NCBI RefSeq assembly: GCF_001519065.1
Contig: NZ_KQ954266.1
Span: 18,184 to 82,183 of the forward strand
Direction of reading: 5' to 3'
DNA length: 64,000 bases
Source: Novosphingobium sp. FSW06-99
GTDB taxonomy: Bacteria; Pseudomonadota; Alphaproteobacteria; Sphingomonadales; Sphingomonadaceae
Part shown: one piece after another, positions 63,239-64,000 of the stretch
Position numbering within the stretch: position 1 is the stretch's first letter
Layout: each line of letters opens with the position of its first letter
Notes under the pieces: model-generated
Seen by the model: only the letters and a program-made list of their open reading frames with translations
What the model was told of the DNA's origin: nothing
The model's database searches: none
Position numbers and translations under genes: made by a program

Positions 63239-63703
63239 ATGTCTTTGCGTCCATTCACCGCGATCGCCGTTGCCGCAATCTGGGCCATGCCTGTCTGTGC
63301 CTGGGCAGCGCCCTGCGCGCCCGCCACGGCACCGCGCCCGATCGAAACGGTACGCGCGTTCTATGCAGCGGCGATGGCTGGCGACAAGGCTGCGCTGAAC
63401 AGCACGTTCGGCCAGGATTTTCACGCCATCGATGGCGGCAGGCCCTATACAGCAGCCGAATTCGGCGGACTGCTCGACTATCTGAAGGCCAATCATCTGA
63501 CGATGACATGGACCGTGAACGCCCCGCAGGAAACCGTCGCCTGCGATGTGGCATGGGCCAATTGGGACAACCACGGAACGGTCACCGATGCCAACGGCAC
63601 CAAACCGCTGGAATGGCTGGAATCCGCCGTCCTGCGCTGGCAGGACGGCGCATGGAAAATGGCCTTTTTCCATTCAAGCAAGCTCACCCCACCAAAGCCC
63701 TGA
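63239..63703 (+). CDS. Secreted NTF2/SnoaL-like protein
   Basis: 154 aa from ATG 63239, after GGGAGGGGTCAAG. Signal peptide (MSLRPFTAIAVAAIWAMPVC), then a small cone-shaped fold of the DUF4440/SnoaL type (VRAFYAAAMAGDKAALNSTFGQDFHAIDG, WLESAVLRWQDGAWKMAFFHSSK). Function unknown. Confidence 0.75.
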   Translation: MSLRPFTAIAVAAIWAMPVCAWAAPCAPATAPRPIETVRAFYAAAMAGDKAALNSTFGQDFHAIDGGRPYTAAEFGGLLDYLKANHLTMTWTVNAPQETVACDVAWANWDNHGTVTDANGTKPLEWLESAVLRWQDGAWKMAFFHSSKLTPPKP

Positions 63704-63845
63704 TCCTCCCCGGCACGGGGAGGGGGACCGCCCGAAGGGTGGTGGAGGGGGCTGGCGGCCTGGTGGAACTTTGGAGGGGTCGCTGCCCAAGGCAAGGCCC
63801 CTCCACCACGCTGCGCGTGGTCCCCCTCCTCGTTGCCGGGAGGAT
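63703..63845. repeat. Palindromic GC-rich intergenic repeat
   Basis: ATCCTCCCCGGCACGGGGAGG...ACC at 63703 and its imperfect complement GGTCCCCCTCCTCGTTGCC...GGAT ending at 63845 form a large hairpin. Related short repeats are common in sphingomonad intergenic regions, by recollection. Confidence 0.6.
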
Positions 63846-63849
63846 TACG

Positions 63850-64000
63850 CTACAGCTTGCTCACCAGTTCGGGCACGGCGGTGAACAAGTCGGCCACCAG
63901 GCCCAGGTCGGCGACCTGGAAGATCGGGGCGTCTTCGTCCTTGTTGATGGCGATGATGGTCTTTGAATCCTTCATCCCCGCCAGATGCTGGATCGCGCCA
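63850..64000 (-). CDS. etfA: Electron transfer flavoprotein subunit alpha (C-terminal fragment)
   Basis: Only the last 49 residues are in the window: GAIQHLAGMKDSKTIIAINK then DEDAPIFQVADLGLVADLFT and VPELVSKL. This is the highly conserved EtfA FAD-binding C-terminus. The gene continues off the right edge. Confidence 0.93.
   Translation of the reverse strand, partial: GAIQHLAGMKDSKTIIAINKDEDAPIFQVADLGLVADLFTAVPELVSKL

Noticed and set aside
1..64000. CRISPR array, tRNA, rRNA or prophage
   Set aside because: No regular spaced direct repeats, cloverleaf-like sequences or phage gene clusters found by reading.

Overview
The window is high-GC DNA with dense, mostly ATGA-coupled operons. It carries two TonB-dependent receptors, UrcA-family proteins, a Tat-exported GH127 enzyme and short sphingomonad-type intergenic palindromes. 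This points to an alphaproteobacterium of the Sphingomonadaceae, probably Novosphingobium-like. It looks chromosomal: I saw no rRNA, tRNA, CRISPR array, prophage or intact insertion sequence. Apart from the two genes cut by the edges, the genes look intact.

Layout. 1-8.4 kb is a sulfoquinovose (SQ) catabolic locus. On the minus strand a sulfoquinovosidase, a LacI regulator, an aldo/keto reductase and a luciferase-like monooxygenase (cut by the left edge) are coupled by 4-bp overlaps. A divergent TonB-dependent receptor and a convergent MFS transporter complete it. The gene set matches the oxidative desulfurization (sulfo-SMO) route, and the sulfoquinovosidase carries the full KERWY sulfonate-binding pattern. 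The SQase and MFS genes share a 19-bp operator-like site at the same distance from their starts. 8.6-15.4 kb holds a HAD-domain protein, two UrcA-like secreted proteins, and a nucleotide-signalling-like island (TPR/SLOG/degenerate cyclase protein, Crp/Fnr regulator, second SLOG protein). 15.3-19.3 kb has a DUF2844/DUF3443 pair and a GH127 beta-L-arabinofuranosidase. 19.4-30.2 kb is mixed metabolism and regulation: thioesterase, MarR, thiolase-like protein, aldehyde dehydrogenase, Lrp, alanine dehydrogenase, RlmJ, ABC-F, LysR.

30.3-33.5 kb is a purine-scavenging operon (periplasmic nucleosidase, guanine deaminase, adenine/adenosine deaminase). 33.8-41.8 kb is a complete kdpFABCDE potassium-uptake operon preceded by an extra 27-aa membrane peptide. 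42.3-48.2 kb is a porin-MgtC-ABC importer operon without a binding protein, divergent from a CsoR/RcnR-type repressor with a G-tract operator. 48.4-50.9 kb has a photolyase-like protein with reversed domain order and an AarF/UbiB-type kinase. 50.9-57.6 kb has a TPR-sulfotransferase, a second TonB receptor, a nested inverted-repeat element and a secreted M20 amidohydrolase. 57.6-64 kb has an FMN-binding glutamate synthase-like protein, an H-NOX/GGDEF-EAL nitric-oxide to c-di-GMP pair, L-lactate dehydrogenase, a secreted NTF2-like protein, and the C-terminus of EtfA.

All functions are inferred by reading the sequence and from recalled family motifs; no database search was run.
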